Positions 5,674 through 5,718 of a stretch of DNA of 5,718 nucleotides are shown piece after piece. The number at the start of each line of letters is the position of its first letter. Position 1 is the first letter of the stretch. This stretch comes from Treponema sp. (GTDB lineage Bacteria; Spirochaetota; Spirochaetia; Treponematales; Breznakiellaceae), in assembly GCA_009776715.1 (NCBI GenBank), contig WRNF01000146.1:1-5718 (forward strand). Reading direction: 5' to 3'. The position numbers were made by a program, and so were the translations under genes. The notes under the pieces are model-generated. The model had not been told where the DNA came from. It did no database searches and saw nothing but the letters and a program-made list of their open reading frames with translations.

Positions 5674-5699
5674 AGCAACAGGTTATAAAACCTAGTGCT
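5674..5699 (+). terminator. Weak hairpin after the right-hand gene, possible terminator
   Basis: AGCA (5674-5677) pairs with TGCT (5696-5699), then AGGTT (5680-5684) with AACCT (5689-5693) around an ATAA loop, with a symmetric two-by-two internal loop. It begins five bases after the stop codon. Only GTTTC follows, without a real T tract, so it may be a processing or stability hairpin, or chance. The remaining bases to 5718 show nothing else. Confidence 0.35.
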
Positions 5700-5718
5700 G
5701 TTTCACCGTGCAGATGCC

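Overview
The window holds two divergently transcribed genes for secreted, lipid-anchored, modular repeat proteins, separated by one AT-rich 320-base intergenic region. There is no recognisable enzyme, RNA gene, CRISPR array or mobile element. Both proteins start with a signal peptide ending in a lipobox with Phe at -3 (FSA-C and FTA-C). This relaxed lipobox, the strong GGAGG ribosome sites, the moderate GC and the large divergent repeat lipoproteins resemble spirochaetes, particularly gut-type Treponema. The taxonomic call is an inference from style, not from a marker gene.

Left part (1-1569, minus strand): the first 523 residues of a lipoprotein whose 3' end lies outside the window. After the lipidated Cys come three repeats of the divergent InlB-B / Flg_new_2 type, each ending in a 'F-x-x-P' turn followed by a beta strand. 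Next is an Ig-like beta segment with a GYKF motif, then most of an F5/8 type C (discoidin, CBM32-like) domain cut by the window edge.

Middle (1570-1889): the shared control region. On the plus strand there is a good extended -10 promoter for the right-hand gene. On the minus strand there is a reasonable promoter for the left-hand gene. Between them sits a plus-strand hairpin followed by a long T tract that neither gene obviously needs.

Right part (1890-5669, plus strand): a complete 1259-residue lipoprotein. It carries seven tandem repeats of the same family, a jelly-roll carbohydrate-binding-like domain ending in a DDIEF strand, an Ig-like spacer, an eighth repeat, and a second jelly-roll-like domain ending in DDIVF at the C-terminus. 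The last 49 bases hold a weak hairpin and no gene.

Together the pair looks like two surface proteins with stalk repeats displaying glycan- or host-binding heads (F5/8C in one, two jelly rolls in the other), probably expressed from the same control region. Ligand and role cannot be read from the sequence. The points most worth following up are the unassigned binding modules, the repeat history (repeats 3 and 8 resemble each other across an intervening module block; repeats 4 and 5 share an identical DNA block), and the unexplained hairpin/T tract between the genes.
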